Counted from the first letter of the stretch, positions 9,427 through 19,358 are shown. The stretch is 20,306 nt of DNA from Glomus cerebriforme (GCA_003550305.1 QKYT01000072.1:14102-34407), one strand, 5' to 3'. Program-made: numbers and translations. The notes: generated by a model not told the origin, from the sequence alone.

Positions 9427-10466
9427 TAAAGTATGTAATACAAATAATCATTTACGCTATTTTATGCTTAAAATGGATGCAAATTCACTGCATTAACCAT
9501 CACATCCTAATTAATGTGTAATAATTAATATATTATGCATCGGTGTGATAAATAGATTTGGTGAACACGAAAAAAAATTTTAATTTTTTTTTTCTTGTAT
9601 TGGGTATATTCGGCATTAAAATCGATTAATCATTTTTATGATTATTATTATTCTTTTTTTTTTTTTTAAAAAAAAAAAAAGACTGCCTACTAAAAAAATG
9701 ACCATATCTTTTATTTAAAAAATGAATGCGAGAATAAAATAAAAAAATAATTAAAATGATAGAATAGGAATGCGCTTATATGTTTATATAAATTTTCTTG
9801 TTCCTTTTTTTTTGCATTTTTATTAAAAAAATCGACGCGCGCAGGGGAGAAATTTTAATTTACCGGTATTTTTATCAAAGGTTTTGTAGAATTCAATATA
9901 CCATATCATCGCTCATTCGTATTTTTTTATCATATAATTTAAAATATTTAACTTATAAAATTGACAAAAATTCATTCACACTCATATTACTCATAAATTA
10001 ATCACAAAATTCTTTTTTCTTCGACCAACATTACTTGTAGATATATTGTTTGTTGACTTCTCTCACTCAATTCACTTCATTAATACAAAATTATGACAAT
10101 ACTCTTCCATAACTTAACAATCTTAAAACTGTGACCAACAGAAAGTAAAGGTTAGTGAAAAAATAATAATAATCATCTTTTGATACTCCATTTACAAAAC
10201 GCAAGAGCTACGATTCAAAAAATAATAATTAATTTTTTATATATATCGTAGATTAAAGATCCGATTGATCATAAAAGGAAGATAAGGAATGATTTAATGA
10301 ATGAAAAAGAAAGTAATAAATCGATATTGTCATTTTGTTGCAGCTTGATACCATCTTTCAAGAAAGGCACATGAATGATAATTATATTCTTTTAGAACAA
10401 TTTAATTTTTTTAGGTAACGTATCTTTACACATCATATTTTCTTATCCAATTGACTTTATTTACGT
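9427..10466. other. AT-rich non-coding stretch
   Basis: No gene. A T14-A13 homopolymer palindrome lies at 9654-9680. The 67-codon plus-strand frame from 9798 is featureless and Phe/Ile/Tyr-rich. Confidence 0.4.
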
Positions 10467-10598
10467 CTAGCACTGCACAAGATATCCAGATATAATATAT
10501 GACCTAAAAATCTTAATTTTGGTAGAATTAGGCTAGTATTATATAATTTTTTAAATCAGGTATTTTGTATCATACCCGGGTATCTTGTGCAATGCTAG
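10467..10598. mobile_element. Short inverted-repeat MITE, 132 bp
   Basis: The left end CTAGCACTGCACAAGATATC (10467-10486) and the right end, read in reverse complement, CTAGCATTGCACAAGATACC, agree at 18 of 20 positions. Looser similarity extends to nearly 30 bp. Both differences are C/T. The ends lie in CTAG, so the duplication could be TA (Tc1/mariner-like) or a three-base duplication (PIF-like); the palindrome makes it ambiguous. The interior is non-coding and AT-rich. This is a non-autonomous element needing a transposase from elsewhere. Confidence 0.75.
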
Positions 10599-10864
10599 AT
10601 GGTACTTTATATTAAATAAAAAAAAAGTTATTGAATGAATTTACAAAAAAATTATATATTTTTCAACGTGTAGATGCGATTTTTTTATGATGAATAATCT
10701 TAAATCTATATGCTTAGAACCTGTAATAATTTGTGATTATACGATAATTAAGGATTGTGTGGAATTTAATATTTACATATTTTTTTTTACCTGGTTTTTT
10801 ATGCTGATCGACATTGTATTTATAGTATCATTGGTACACTAATCCTAATATTACGGATAATATT

Positions 10865-10921
10865 GTTATTGAACGGGCTATATCGGTCTTTGACCGATAT
10901 TTTAACTTCCTGTTCAATAAC
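10865..10921. repeat. Two-tier hairpin, 57 bp
   Basis: An outer arm GTTATTGAACGGG (10865-10877) pairs with CCTGTTCAATAAC (10909-10921) at 12 of 13 positions. An inner arm ATATCGGTC (10880-10888) is exactly complementary to GACCGATAT (10892-10900) around a TTT loop. The short asymmetric bulge between tiers is unpaired. It may be a collapsed foldback element or a structured transcript. No coding content. Confidence 0.7.
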
Positions 10922-13225
10922 ATACAATTATAGTATATTACTTTTCTATAATTAAATTAAAGGTAATGAAAAAAAAAATTTTATATTTAAATCAAAATTG
11001 ATTAGTCGATATTTCATACTTTCTTGTTTATTTATACGAATTTTTAGGAACTTATTAAAGGTTTATTGGGCTATATACTTAAGGAACTTAAGTAACCTTC
11101 TTTGGCTGTTAAAATATATCAGCAAAATACGTGCTGCGCAATGTATCAATGTACCATTTTACACATCGGATCAAAGGTTTGAAAAAAAAATTTATTTCTT
11201 TACTCAACTAAGCAAATAAGTCATACTCAGTAAGCCCGATTTTTTGATTTATTTATTCATTCTCCAAAAATTCAAAGTTTTTTTTTTCTTTTCTTTTTTT
11301 CATTCCTTTTTTTTTAAATAAAAACTGTATTAAAATAATTCGCAATGTAATTTATATGCTATTCTAGTATTTAATAAATAGAATTTTATTCGAGAAAACA
11401 AATCCCCTAGAAAACCTTAAAAAATTATGAATATCATGTAGTTTATATATATTCTTATATCATTCAAATAGAAAACATGACAATTAAAAATTCTTTATTT
11501 ATCATAGATACATAGCAACACTATTATGACCCTCTGATCACCAAACGGGAAGTACTGTACCTTGTTACTTATAGTAGTCTTGCGAAACTCATCTCTGAAC
11601 TGGAATCTTTACTTTCATCGACCCTGAACCAATGAAATTAAAAGATAGATTCAAGTTTTGGATATTCTGTTGTTCATCAGGATTTTTTTACCCTCTTTTG
11701 ATGAAGGTTTTTTTCTAATATAGATCCTTGCAATTTCGATAATCGATCAAATTAGGAATGCGTATGTAAACTGGAGGGATATGGCTTCCAACAATAGAGT
11801 TATTTTAAAAAGTATAATTAAAAGATGAAAGAACACTATAGCCCACAACCATATTTTATGACAATTATGTAATAGTAATTCAGATTGATTTGAAATAGTT
11901 CACAAGCATAGTCTTTTATTGGATCACATCTTAAAAATAGAATTAAATTTTATCTAGAATGATATTAATTTAAAAGTAAGTTCCTTATTATGAATTCATG
12001 AAATCAAAATTTTGTAATTTTATATTACTGGTCTCAATATATAAATAAAAATATTACAACTTCATCATAAAGAAAAAGAAACATCATTCATGATTTTAAA
12101 AAGGAATCAACTGTAATAATTTATATTTTATAAATAGAAATATTATTCAATAACTTAAAGATGAATTAGATGGATTGAAATAGAAAATTTTATGATATAC
12201 AGTACTGTATTTTATTAGATTTAAAGGACAAGATTTAATAAATTTATTATTCAAAACAATAATTCTTATAATTTTACTTATATTTATTTTCTTAGATTAC
12301 TAATTACCAAATTAATATATCAAGTTTTTTATAAAATTTTGAGATCAAAAACATAAACATTTAAAATATTAAACCAAATTGTTTATGAATTTATTATAAA
12401 ATTCAAGAAAAAATTATAGTATTCAAAAATATTGAAAACAGATAAACTATACAATAACAATTGATCTTTAAAATTATATACAAATAGGTGACATACTAGA
12501 AATTTCAAATATAGTCACTATTATAATGAATTTAACAATATAATAATAAATAAAAAAGAAACTAAATGATATATTAATAAATAATAAGATACTACTTTTT
12601 GAAATTACATTAATAATAAAAAGTTAGGAAATAAATTCTATTGATAGCATTTATAATATAAAATATTTACTTAATTTATATTCAAATACTAGAAAAGGTT
12701 TAATATATATTAAATATTATAGATTTAATTAACAAAAATTCTTAGATCTTAATTTAGTTAAAGTTAAAAACATAGCAAAAAAACAAAAAAGCAGATAAAT
12801 TAGCTAAAAAAAGTTGGATGATAGTTTGGTTTTGAAAATAATCTGTAAATTTAATTTTTATAACTTATTAATATTATTTTTATATAAATTCTTTATAAAA
12901 ATTTTTTTTGAACTAATTTTATACAGCTTATTATAATCAGGATATATATAATAAATATATAATATTATTAATTAGAAATTTCTTTAGATCATTTTCTTTA
13001 TAAGAAATAATTTCTTATGTTTTAATACTAATATTTCAAATAGTTTTATTAAAAATTAAATCTTAATGATTTATTTTTTCTTATAAAAAATTATCTGATT
13101 AAATATTTACTATTATAATATGGTGTGCATGGTCTAAAGCCAACCAATATTTTATTTAGCGGCCAAATTTCTCAGGCTTATAATCATATCACGTAAAATG
13201 AATTTTATTGGTCAATTGGTTACAA
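10922..13225. other. Extremely AT-rich non-coding stretch
   Basis: No supportable gene. A 73-codon plus-strand frame (10998-11219) has no recognisable features. A patch of balanced composition at about 11518-11635 may be a fragment of former coding or transposon sequence but yields no frame above about 21 codons. From about 12000 to 13100 the DNA is almost only A and T. AACCAAT near 13143 and ATTGGTT near 13214 form a loose inverted pair just downstream of the transposase and may mark the decayed element end. Confidence 0.4.
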
Positions 13226-15299
13226 TCATGTGACTTGATTTATATTCATTATATTATCAAGAATTCTTCGATGTGATCTGTATTTTTTTACAGTATATAA
13301 TGCTTCTATACCTGTTAATCCTTTTCTATATGCATCCATAAATCTCCAAGCTCTGTGAGCATAATATCTAATTATTTCTAAAGAAATTGAATTTAATGCT
13401 TCAAGAACTGTTTTTTCTAATCCCTTAAAAGAATAATCACAATTATTACGAGTATAATGCTTAGCAGCATCCCAAAACATTTCAATAAAATTAAGTTCAC
13501 AATAGAACTTTGGATAAAAGATAACTTTATATCCATTATCTTCAATAATTTCTTTAACTAATGGTCTTTGTGCCAAAAAATCAGGTTGAAGTAAAAGTAT
13601 CCAAACTGCATAACAATTATCTGTAGTTGGAGAATACTTTTTGCATTCAGAATAAATATGATTTAAACTCCCTTTTGGCCATAATTCTCATTCTTTCAAA
13701 ACTAAACGTATTCCTTTTGGTTGTTCATTAGGAAGATGCATTGACTGTATTGATCCATCAGGCATCAATCCATTTTTAAATTTTCCTTTACTACCTGGTT
13801 TAAGATTCATTTTTGATGCAATTAAAGCATCCTCTGCATATGCAGCATAAGATATTGCATTATTAAATGCAAATACATCAATTTCAACTGAATGTAACTT
13901 TTCAAAAATTGGAATTGCTTTTCAGTAATCTAATTATGAAATAATAATTTAAATAATTTAAACAATAATTTTAAATAAAAATAAAACAAAAAATATTACC
14001 TGTACAACCAAATCTTCAGTTTTCTATCAGCCATCACAATTAACAACTGGTTTCATTGTAATACATGCTTCCTCTTGTTCAAATTTTAATTGATCATCAA
14101 CTTCTGTTAAAAAATCACTGATATGTAAACTTAAACCTGCTCCTTTTTTATGAAGAGACTGATATCCAATAGGTCTCCAAAAGGTTTTTTTACCATCATT
14201 AGCATAAAATACTGATTCATCATGAGTTACCAGAATATGTCTCTTATCATTTTCATTCAAATTAGATTCTATTAATACCATAATATCATCATCAGAAGGT
14301 TTTGGCATCCATTATTCTAATTGTGTTATCTTTGCTAAAAATTCTTGTTGATAATCAAGCACATCAGGACGCTCATATCCATTAAAATAAATATCTTTCA
14401 CTCCAACATGAAATATCCAACCAAAATGTTTCAACTATGCACGTACAGTAGTATTTAAAATGGATTTTCTATTTTTTATTCCAACACTTGAAAAGACTTC
14501 CTGTTCAATAAATATTTTAAATTTATCTACAGTTACATCACAATTAACACTTCAAAGATATTTAGTAATCATTTGATAAATATCTTCATTACCTAATAAA
14601 CTTTTAATTTTTTGATGTTTACCACNCATTGATGTTGGAATTAAATGATAAATTATAAAATTTTATGTCTATGCTCTAATTAAACGTGCTTGATATTTTC
14701 CTTTTCCAATGCTGACTGCAATTGTTTGACGGCTTGCTTCCATACATTTGTGTCCAGCTAATCTCAAGTTAATGTATTGAAAAATAAGTTGCAACCAGTT
14801 TTTAACTTGAGAAACTAACGGTTTGTTATTAATTAATGTATTTAATTCCTCTAATGCTAAATTAAACCCTTCCCTCTCTATGATTTCCTCAAGATTTATT
14901 AAATCATCAGCTATAGTGTTAATTTNTTGACCATTCAATAATGAATTTGGTGTTGAATTATTAATAAAATAATCTGTAATATTTGAGAAACCTTTACTTG
15001 TTGCTTTTGCAGTTGCTTTTTTTCGCCTCTTGGTTTTTTCAGAACTTCTGTGATAAGTTAATAGATGCGAATTATTAAAAATAGCAGTCTTTTAAATTTT
15101 GATGCATAATGTTAAATGCAGATGGTTCAATCTTATTTATAGTTTCTTCTAAATCAATATTAACCCAAATATCATCTTCCTCAAAATTATCTGATAAATC
15201 ATCATCAGGCGAAAGCAAACTTAATAAATTTACTTTAATCATTTTTAATTGTTTGCTTTTTCTTGCAAGTTGAACATTACGAGACTTTAGAGGTATTTT
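13226..15299 (-). pseudogene. DDE superfamily endonuclease (fungal Tc1/mariner-like transposase), degenerate
   Basis: This is a dead cut-and-paste transposase. Reading leftwards from 15299: an acidic and then basic N-terminal part (KRRKKATAK near 15020), a DNA-binding-like region (KCMEASRQTIAVSIGKGKYQ, 14690-14760), then the RNase H-fold core. First Asp: VTHDESVFYAND (GAT at 14219-14221). The second motif reads FAFNNA, with Asn where the family has Asp (13862-13864). The third is CELNFIE, with Glu at 13481-13483. A 70-base GT-AG intron (13930-13999) splits the core. In-frame stops are at 14671, 14665, 14554, 14437, 14314, 14029, 14026 and 13690 (first base on minus). Each is one C-to-T or G-to-A step from TGG, CGA or CAA. 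Single-base frameshifts lie near 15095 and 13919-13922. The start is lost; a hAT MITE sits just upstream. Confidence 0.85.
13930..13999 (-). other. Intron in transposase pseudogene
   Basis: On the minus strand the coding sequence ...GTACAG is followed by GTAATA (from 13999) and resumes after CATAATTAG (ending 13930). The 70 bases between are almost entirely A/T and break the transposase homology, which resumes with AIPIFEKLHS. A one-base loss in the A run just after the acceptor puts the second exon out of frame. Confidence 0.75.
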
Positions 15300-15342
15300 C
15301 CATATAGAATGTGAATTTTATTGGAGTTTATTTTCTTTCGAT

Positions 15343-15586
15343 TAAGGTTGCTTGCTGAAACCTAAGGGTTTAGGCAAGATAGCATTTTGCCGAAAAGTGA
15401 AATTCTGCCAAAACTATATTAAAGTTATATTAAAAAACTGGCAAAACTCTAAAGAAAAGCGAAATTGCCAAAACCTATTATAATTGCCGAAACTGCTGAA
15501 ACTCTGCCGAAACTATAATAAATCTATAGTAAAATTTTGATGAAACTAATCGTAGGATTTTAAAGAGGTTTAGGCAGGCAACTTTA
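15343..15586. mobile_element. hAT-type MITE, copy 1 (244 bp)
   Basis: Flanked by an exact 8-bp duplication CTTTCGAT (15335-15342 and 15587-15594). Ends are TAAGGTTGCTTGCTGAAACC and, inverted from the right, TAAAGTTGCCTGCCTAAACC, matching at 16 of 20 positions and beginning with the hAT terminal consensus YARNG. An 8-bp duplication with such ends is characteristic of the hAT superfamily. The interior is non-coding with repeated TGCCRAAAC-like units that could be subterminal transposase-binding sites. It lies immediately upstream of the degenerate DDE transposase, so it inserted into or beside that element. Confidence 0.9.
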
Positions 15587-15594
15587 CTTTCGAT

Positions 15595-16810
15595 ACTGAT
15601 TATATAATGAAAAAATTTTTAAGGGGGTTTATTTTTTTAGTTTAATGTGATTTAACAAATTTTGGCCAGAATTATATAAATTTTATAATTCTAGGCAGCT
15701 TTATTATGATCACATACTTAATAAAATATACTGTTTTTAATTTTATATATCTAATGTTGATGAATGATGACTAGCTATTTTATTAAAAAAGGGCTCTATT
15801 ACATGAAAGATAATGATACAATCTATCATTTAATAGAAAGTTTAATTGAATTAGTTTATTTTTTGATCACTTCTATTTTTTTAAAATCATGTGATAAAAT
15901 GTAGTTGGTTTTAGATCGTGCGTATCATATAACATTCTTAAATATTTTACATATAAAAAAAAAATTTTAATTTTTTATTATTTTATATTATATTTAAACT
16001 TTTTACAATAACTAGTGATAATTAATTATAAAAAATTTATCAAAGATACTTTAAAAACAATTAATAGTAAAATTTTTTCAAAAAATAATACCAATAATAT
16101 TTATTTATTTATAATATTTTTGATAATAATTATACTTTCGATAAAATCACTGAAAGCTTTATCTTTAATTTATTTATATTTTTTTATTAAAAATTTTATA
16201 TTTTAAAGTTTTAATTGTATTATATATTCAAAAGTTCTTATTTTTTAAATTTTTTTTTTTTTTAAAGATAAGATAAACAAGAATTTTATTTAATGTGAGA
16301 TTTACAGGCAAATAAAATTAACAAATTCATATACTATTCTCTTACAACAGTTGCAGAAAAGTATTACTTATTACACTTACATAGTATAGATCTTTAGAGT
16401 AAAAATTGATAACAAGATCTTTTTAGATATAAACTATACTCTGATTCAATTCTTCCCATACCTTAGTATAACTAAATAATTCCTTTAATCAGTTTATCTG
16501 AATTTCTTCTTAACTCTTTAGGATCTTTAAACTAGCTCAAAATATTGATGAATTTATAGAAGTTAGCTACTAATACTAACTTTTAGAAAAAAAGGATTAT
16601 CTAAAAGAACTAGAACTAAAAATACAAGAAAGAAAAAAAATATACTAAAATATCTTTACTTTACTAAACCAGTTTCTAATAGCATTACAAATACTTTAAA
16701 TGAATTAAGATAACTATTTATATTGTCTTGTTTATAATTTTTATCTAAAAACTCTTGCTATTAATATATCTAATAGTTATTTTCTCATAAAGGTCAATTT
16801 TTAACAGTAC
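15595..16810. other. AT-rich stretch with one palindromic repeat motif
   Basis: No gene. An inverted repeat, GCCAGAATTATA (15665-15676) with TATAATTCTAGGC (15684-15696), belongs to the dispersed GGCCAGAATT motif family. TCATGTGA (a decayed TCACGTGA) lies at 15887-15894. The region 16260-16800 contains mixed-composition sequence with many stops in all frames that may be very old transposon coding sequence, but I cannot identify it. Confidence 0.4.
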
Positions 16811-16818
16811 TGTCAGAC

Positions 16819-17060
16819 TAAGATTGCTTAGTAAAATTAGAGGATTTAGTAAATAGGCAAAATAATAAAATATAGTAATTTAATAAAACTATATTAAAGT
16901 CTTATTAAAAAGTTACTAAAACTTAACAAAAAGTAAAATCTGTTAAAACTTATTATAAATAGCAAAACTGATAAAATTTTGCAAAATTATAATAAAACTA
17001 TGGTAAAAATTTGGTGAAACTAAATGTAGAATTTTAGAAAAGTTTAGATAAGCAATCCTA
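16819..17060. mobile_element. hAT-type MITE, copy 2 (242 bp), decayed
   Basis: A diverged copy of the element at 15343-15586, in the same orientation and of almost equal length. Both share AAAACTATATTAAAGT and the GATGAAACTAA/GGTGAAACTAA block with surrounding alignment. The flanking duplication is TGTCAGAC (16811-16818) and TGTTAGAC (17061-17068), 7 of 8 with a C/T difference. Ends are TAAGATTGCTTAG and, inverted, TAGGATTGCTTAT. Compared with copy 1 it has lost much of its G and C, chiefly where copy 1 has C or G and this copy has T or A. Confidence 0.88.
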
Positions 17061-17068
17061 TGTTAGAC

Positions 17069-17450
17069 ATTTTTTCAAAGAATTAAATTGACTGCTTATA
17101 TATGAAAATAGTATATTAACCAATCCAACTTGTTTCTTTTTAAGAATATTGATTTTTGATATACTTATTATGAAAGAAAAAATATTTTACTACTAATATC
17201 CTTAAACTTAATATCTATAACAATATACTTAATCTAGAAATCTATGTCTTCTTTTTAACTTTTTTTTTATTTTTTTTAATAATAATATATTATATCACTT
17301 TAAGGAGCTAAATTAATAGATCATTATTTGTGAAATAAAAACTAAAGAAATATAATAATAAGTAAACTAATCATTAATAGATAATCAGTTATCTATCAAT
17401 TTTCTAATATTCTTCTACTTCTCATTTTACCAATAGCATAATAACATTTA
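17069..17450. other. AT-rich non-coding stretch
   Basis: Nothing recognisable between the MITE and the following hAT element. Confidence 0.4.
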
Positions 17451-17458
17451 GCTCAAAG

Positions 17459-18350
17459 TAGAGGCCTGCAACGGACCGGGTCCGGGCTCAAAAACTGGCC
17501 CAGACCCGGCCCGGAATCCGGGTCCGGGCCGACAGATATTATCCTAAATTCACCCGGGCCAGGTCCGGGCCGGCGTATGATTTTCATAAAATTTCCGGGC
17601 CGGGTCCGGGTTCAAAATGTAAACCCGGATTTTCATAATTTCTTAATTTTGGCCATTTAATTCTAGCTGAAATTAAATAGATAAAGATTAAACAAGTTTT
17701 AAAAAAAAGATAGCATATAAACTGACTTCACATCTGTTGCGCCAACTAATTTTGTAGCTATTTTGATTGTAGTTTCTGCAATTTCTTTTTGAATTTTTAA
17801 ATAAATTGAATATCAAAGTTTTATTTTTTTTTTNTAAAATCAATTTAAATAAAATAATGTACTGATTTTAGAGAATTTATTTTTTTTAAAAAATATTCAA
17901 AAAAAGNCATATCAGAATTAAATTGTTTCTATTAAATTTTGGACTGGGATCATTAAATGCTGCGCTTTGCATNACGCAACAGATTGATTGACTAACATAG
18001 AAAACTCTTTCTAAACTACAGATTATTTATAGCTGAGTTGATTTATTAAAAACATTTCAAAAAAAAAAAAAAATAAATTTTTTGTTAAAAATATTTAAAT
18101 ATAAATAAATTATTATTAAAAAAAAATTACAAGACAAATAAGTTATTTACCTAAAAACCCACTATATTATATTTAAAAATTTCGGTCCGGGTCCGGTCCG
18201 GGCCAGGTTTTTGATATATTAAAGCGGGCCGGGCCGGGCCGGCATTTTATGTGTAAATTTAAGTCCGGGCCGGGCCGGGCTGGCATTTTATACATTATTT
18301 TAATTCCGGGCCGGGCCGGGTCATGAAAAAGGGCATAATGCAGGCCTCTA
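17459..18350. mobile_element. Non-autonomous hAT element with GC-rich subterminal repeats (892 bp)
   Basis: Exact 8-bp duplication GCTCAAAG at 17451-17458 and 18351-18358. The ends TAGAGGCCTGCA and TGCAGGCCTCTA are a perfect 12-bp inverted repeat fitting YARNG. About 150 bp at each end is packed with CCGGGCC / GGGTCCGG units, giving islands of very high GC around an AT-rich core. Clustered short subterminal repeats are a known hAT trait, serving as transposase-binding sites in Ac-like elements. There is no transposase frame. Undetermined bases are at 17834, 17907 and 17973, and a smaller inverted repeat is nested inside. Confidence 0.93.
17732..17984. repeat. Nested inverted repeat inside the hAT element
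   Basis: ATCTGTTGCG at 17732-17741 is exactly inverted as CGCAACAGAT at 17975-17984, enclosing about 250 bp. No clear target duplication flanks it. It may be an older insertion carried within the hAT element, or a coincidence. Confidence 0.4.
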
Positions 18351-18463
18351 GCTCAAAGTATTGAAAAGAAAGTATTAATAAAATAAAAATACTATATCTT
18401 TAACTAAGTTATTAATTCATTTTTAAATTAAACCAGATTTCATATTTTCTCTATATTTATAAA

Positions 18464-19350
18464 CAGTGATGGGTTTTGGATTTTGTCCAATTGCTTTTTT
18501 CAATTGGACAGTTTTGGACTGATCAAAACTTGTCTAAAACCCATATTTGGTAAATCATAGATTAATTTATCAGATAATTTTTTTTCTTTTTACTTCACAT
18601 TCTAGGTTTCTAATTACTTTATTTTCATCTATACCATATTATTTATGTCACGTAATAGCAAAGCTCATCCTAAGTATATACTTTCTACATATGTAATAAT
18701 CTTAAAAAAAATTAATATAGAAGATAAAAAAAGTCAATGTATTTGCAAAGCTTGTACTGAAGTTTTAAAAGACAAAGCTAAACTTATAATAAATAGAAAG
18801 GAAAGAATTCATAAACATTTAGCAAATTGTGAGTATAAGTTTATATATATACTTATTCTGTTATTAATATTAATGCAAAAATGGAATTTACGTGATATTT
18901 TTATTAGAGAATTGGAAAGGCCAGAGTATATATTTGTATCTTCTGAATTCTAGTCAATAACAATTATTAATAAATAATAAAGCTATATTATTATCCTAAT
19001 AAAAGTCTTTTAAATCATAAATATTATGCATTTTAGCATTATATTATCTATATGTAAAAAATTTTTTACCTCTCAGATTCTCCTTCTTAGTATTTTTATT
19101 ATTATTATTTTTTTAAATTTTTATTTTAATTATATTATACGAGGTCTTCTAATAAATCTTTTTTTTATTAAATGATTTACTAATTTATAATATTAGCCAA
19201 AATTAGTTATAATTCTAGTCAGAATTAACTTTAAATTATATGATCTGTCCAAAACCTATTCATTGAAAAAAGGTTTTGGTTTTGAATAGGTTTTGAATAG
19301 GGTTTTGGACAAATGTCCAAAATGTCAATTTGTCCAATTGTTCAACACTA
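18464..19350 (+). mobile_element. hAT-derived element carrying a BED-finger ORF (887 bp)
   Basis: The left end begins CAGTGATGGGTTTTGGA and the right end, inverted, TAGTGTTGAACAATTGGAC; both fit YARNG. Subterminal regions share TTTGTCCAATTG (near 18483 and 19328) and many GTCCAAAAC/GTTTTGGAC units in both orientations, as expected for hAT binding-site clusters. The putative duplication is TTTATAAA (18456-18463) against CTTACAAG (19351-19358). Only five bases match, but all three differences are C/T or G/A in the decay direction seen elsewhere. The interior keeps a BED zinc-finger frame but no catalytic domain or hAT dimerisation domain, so this is an internally deleted derivative. Confidence 0.75.
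18645..18953 (+). CDS. BED-type zinc-finger protein, N-terminal part of a hAT transposase (102 residues)
   Basis: ATG at 18645, TAG at 18951-18953. Residues about 32-62 hold a BED-like finger: CICKACTEVL, then a basic spacer, then IHKHLANC, giving the C-x2-C ... H-x3/4-C pattern that binds zinc and DNA in hAT transposases. The pattern KSQC...C...NRKERIHKHL resembles N-termini of hAT proteins from glomeromycetes and oomycetes. Full-length hAT transposases are usually 600-800 residues; here the catalytic region is missing. After ANC the DNA reads GTGAGTATAAGT, a possible splice donor, so residues from about 63 on may be read-through intron. It lies inside a hAT-bounded element and could bind the element ends without cutting, or be a mere relic. 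Confidence 0.6.
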   Translation: MSRNSKAHPKYILSTYVIILKKINIEDKKSQCICKACTEVLKDKAKLIINRKERIHKHLANCEYKFIYILILLLILMQKWNLRDIFIRELERPEYIFVSSEF

Positions 19351-19358
19351 CTTACAAG

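Noticed and set aside
10998..11219. 73-codon plus-strand frame
   Set aside because: No recognisable motif, no promoter or family resemblance, and composition as expected from AT-rich DNA.
11518..11635. GC-balanced patch that might be an RNA gene or exon
   Set aside because: No cloverleaf, no conserved RNA motif, and no frame longer than about 21 codons.
16015..16206. 63-codon frame starting with GTG
   Set aside because: Non-ATG start in a eukaryote and almost pure A/T codons.
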